Below are positions 50,849 through 51,221 of a DNA stretch of 51,221 nucleotides, piece by piece (position 1 is the stretch's first letter; each line of letters begins with the position of its first letter). The position numbers and the translations under genes are program-made. Source of the stretch: Verrucomicrobiota bacterium (GTDB taxonomy: Bacteria; Verrucomicrobiota; Verrucomicrobiia; Chthoniobacterales; Chthoniobacteraceae); NCBI GenBank assembly GCA_009885995.1, contig VFJQ01000016.1, positions 1-51,221 on the forward strand. The letters run 5' to 3'. The notes under the pieces were generated by a model. It did not search any database. It was not told where the DNA came from and was given only the letters and a program-made list of their open reading frames with translations.

Positions 50849-50952
50849 CGCAGGCGGGACTTGCATGACGCCCTTCATCGACGGCAGGCACCTCCGGGCA
50901 AGGAAAGTTTTTTCGTGGACGCTTGTAGGGCGCATTTGCAAACCCGCCTGCG
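50849..50952. repeat. Imperfect palindromic intergenic element
   Basis: CGCAGGCGGG (50849-50858) recurs inverted as CCCGCCTGCG (50943-50952), and TTGCATGACGCCCT-like sequence (to 50874) is mirrored by AGGGCGCATTTGCA (50927-50940). The arms total about 26 bp, separated by about 52 bp. 50600-50848 shows nothing convincing, only frames open by composition. Confidence 0.6.
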
Positions 50953-50963
50953 AGGGCGCGGTG

Positions 50964-51088
50964 ATGGTGGAACGCGACCTCCGGGCGCGTTTTCCCCGCG
51001 TCCAGTGGAACTGGAGCATCTGCGGGATGGAGGGCGGGCCGACGCCCGGGCATCGAAGCAAACGCGCCCGGAGGTCGCGTTCCACCAT
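50964..51088. repeat. Perfect 29-bp inverted repeat element with nested hairpins
   Basis: The 29 bases at 50964-50992 (beginning ATGGTGGAACGCGACC) are repeated exactly in reverse complement at 51060-51088. The 67-bp centre contains two more hairpins: CCAGT/ACTGG (51002-51006 and 51010-51014) and GGGCG/CGCCC (51032-51036 and 51043-51047). The element would fold as a three-armed structure. It has no protein-coding sense; frames open across it on the minus strand reflect composition. REP/BIME-like or a MITE are both possible. Confidence 0.85.
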
Positions 51089-51204
51089 ATGTCATCACCC
51101 CAACAGTGCGGAACCCGTGGCGCAGCTTCCCGAGCGGCTGCGGAGGGCAGGCTGCGGAAGGAGAGGACGACCTTCGCTTGGAAATCGGGCCAGCACGCCC
51201 TGCA

Positions 51205-51219
51205 CTCTGTTTTACAGAG
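51205..51219. terminator. Small hairpin at the right edge
   Basis: CTCTGT (51205-51210) and ACAGAG (51214-51219) pair across TTT. It is short, and the window ends 2 bp later, so a terminator role for a gene beyond the edge is only a guess. 51089-51204 has no gene that can be supported. Confidence 0.25.
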
Positions 51220-51221
51220 GG

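Noticed and set aside
50633..51088. 151-codon minus-strand frame
   Set aside because: It runs through the palindromic elements; its start lies inside the inverted repeat arm, and the sequence is compositionally random.

Overview
The window is a GC-rich, densely coded stretch of a bacterial chromosome. The gene repertoire suggests a Verrucomicrobiota member, perhaps Chthoniobacter/Spartobacteria-like. Pointers are a very large Gly-rich protein opening with a LEARIAP motif, delta-60-repeat and HYR-type secreted proteins, sulfatase and alpha-2-macroglobulin genes, many two-component systems, CA-rich leaders without Shine-Dalgarno sequences, and a WNSG/collagen-like gene cluster. The phylum call is inference; no rRNA or other marker lies in the window.

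Layout. 1-990: probable mobile or island edge, with the first 16 codons of an IS transposase leaving the left end, two doubtful small ORFs, a tRNA-like 3' end and a palindrome. 991-3611: ABC ATPase plus solute-binding protein with no permease. 3726-4925: FAD/NAD(P) oxidoreductase, divergent. 5038-7809: probable operon of a zinc metallopeptidase, an ATP-grasp ligase and a lipoprotein. 7908-10907: 999-aa Gly-rich repeat protein. 11058-14045: orphan HTH, NarL-type regulator and a lipoprotein-like sensor kinase, divergent from a secreted toroid-type protein (14186-16126). 16267-22223: unusual cluster with a broken heptad-repeat ORF (16 x 21 bp), an MKRQ-type structural protein, a hybrid histidine kinase, a Ser/Thr kinase with a LamG-like end, and a collagen-like protein. 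22321-23709: bpt and an ECF-type sigma factor. 23770-26832: sulfatase-YHYH protein, divergent from an OmpR/sensor-kinase pair (26996-29040), which is followed by alpha-2-macroglobulin and pbpC (29151-37006). 37018-50599: one long leftward run made of a delta-60 protein, a cyclophilin-type secreted protein, a sensor kinase with a receiver, guaD, nadC, birA and a short kinase. 50600-51221: no convincing gene, but two adjacent palindromic elements.

How genes work together. Several pairs overlap by the ATGA arrangement (kinase/regulator at 12045, regulator/kinase at 27649, A2M/pbpC at 34775, nadC/birA at 38752, kinase/receiver at 41432), implying translational coupling. Two two-component systems sit divergently from large secreted proteins (14.1 kb and 26.9 kb), which may be their targets. 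A2M and PbpC form the known periplasmic defence and repair pair. The best candidate for something undescribed is the 16.2-22.2 kb cluster, where repeat-rich, phage-tail-like or surface-type structural proteins flank two dedicated kinases.
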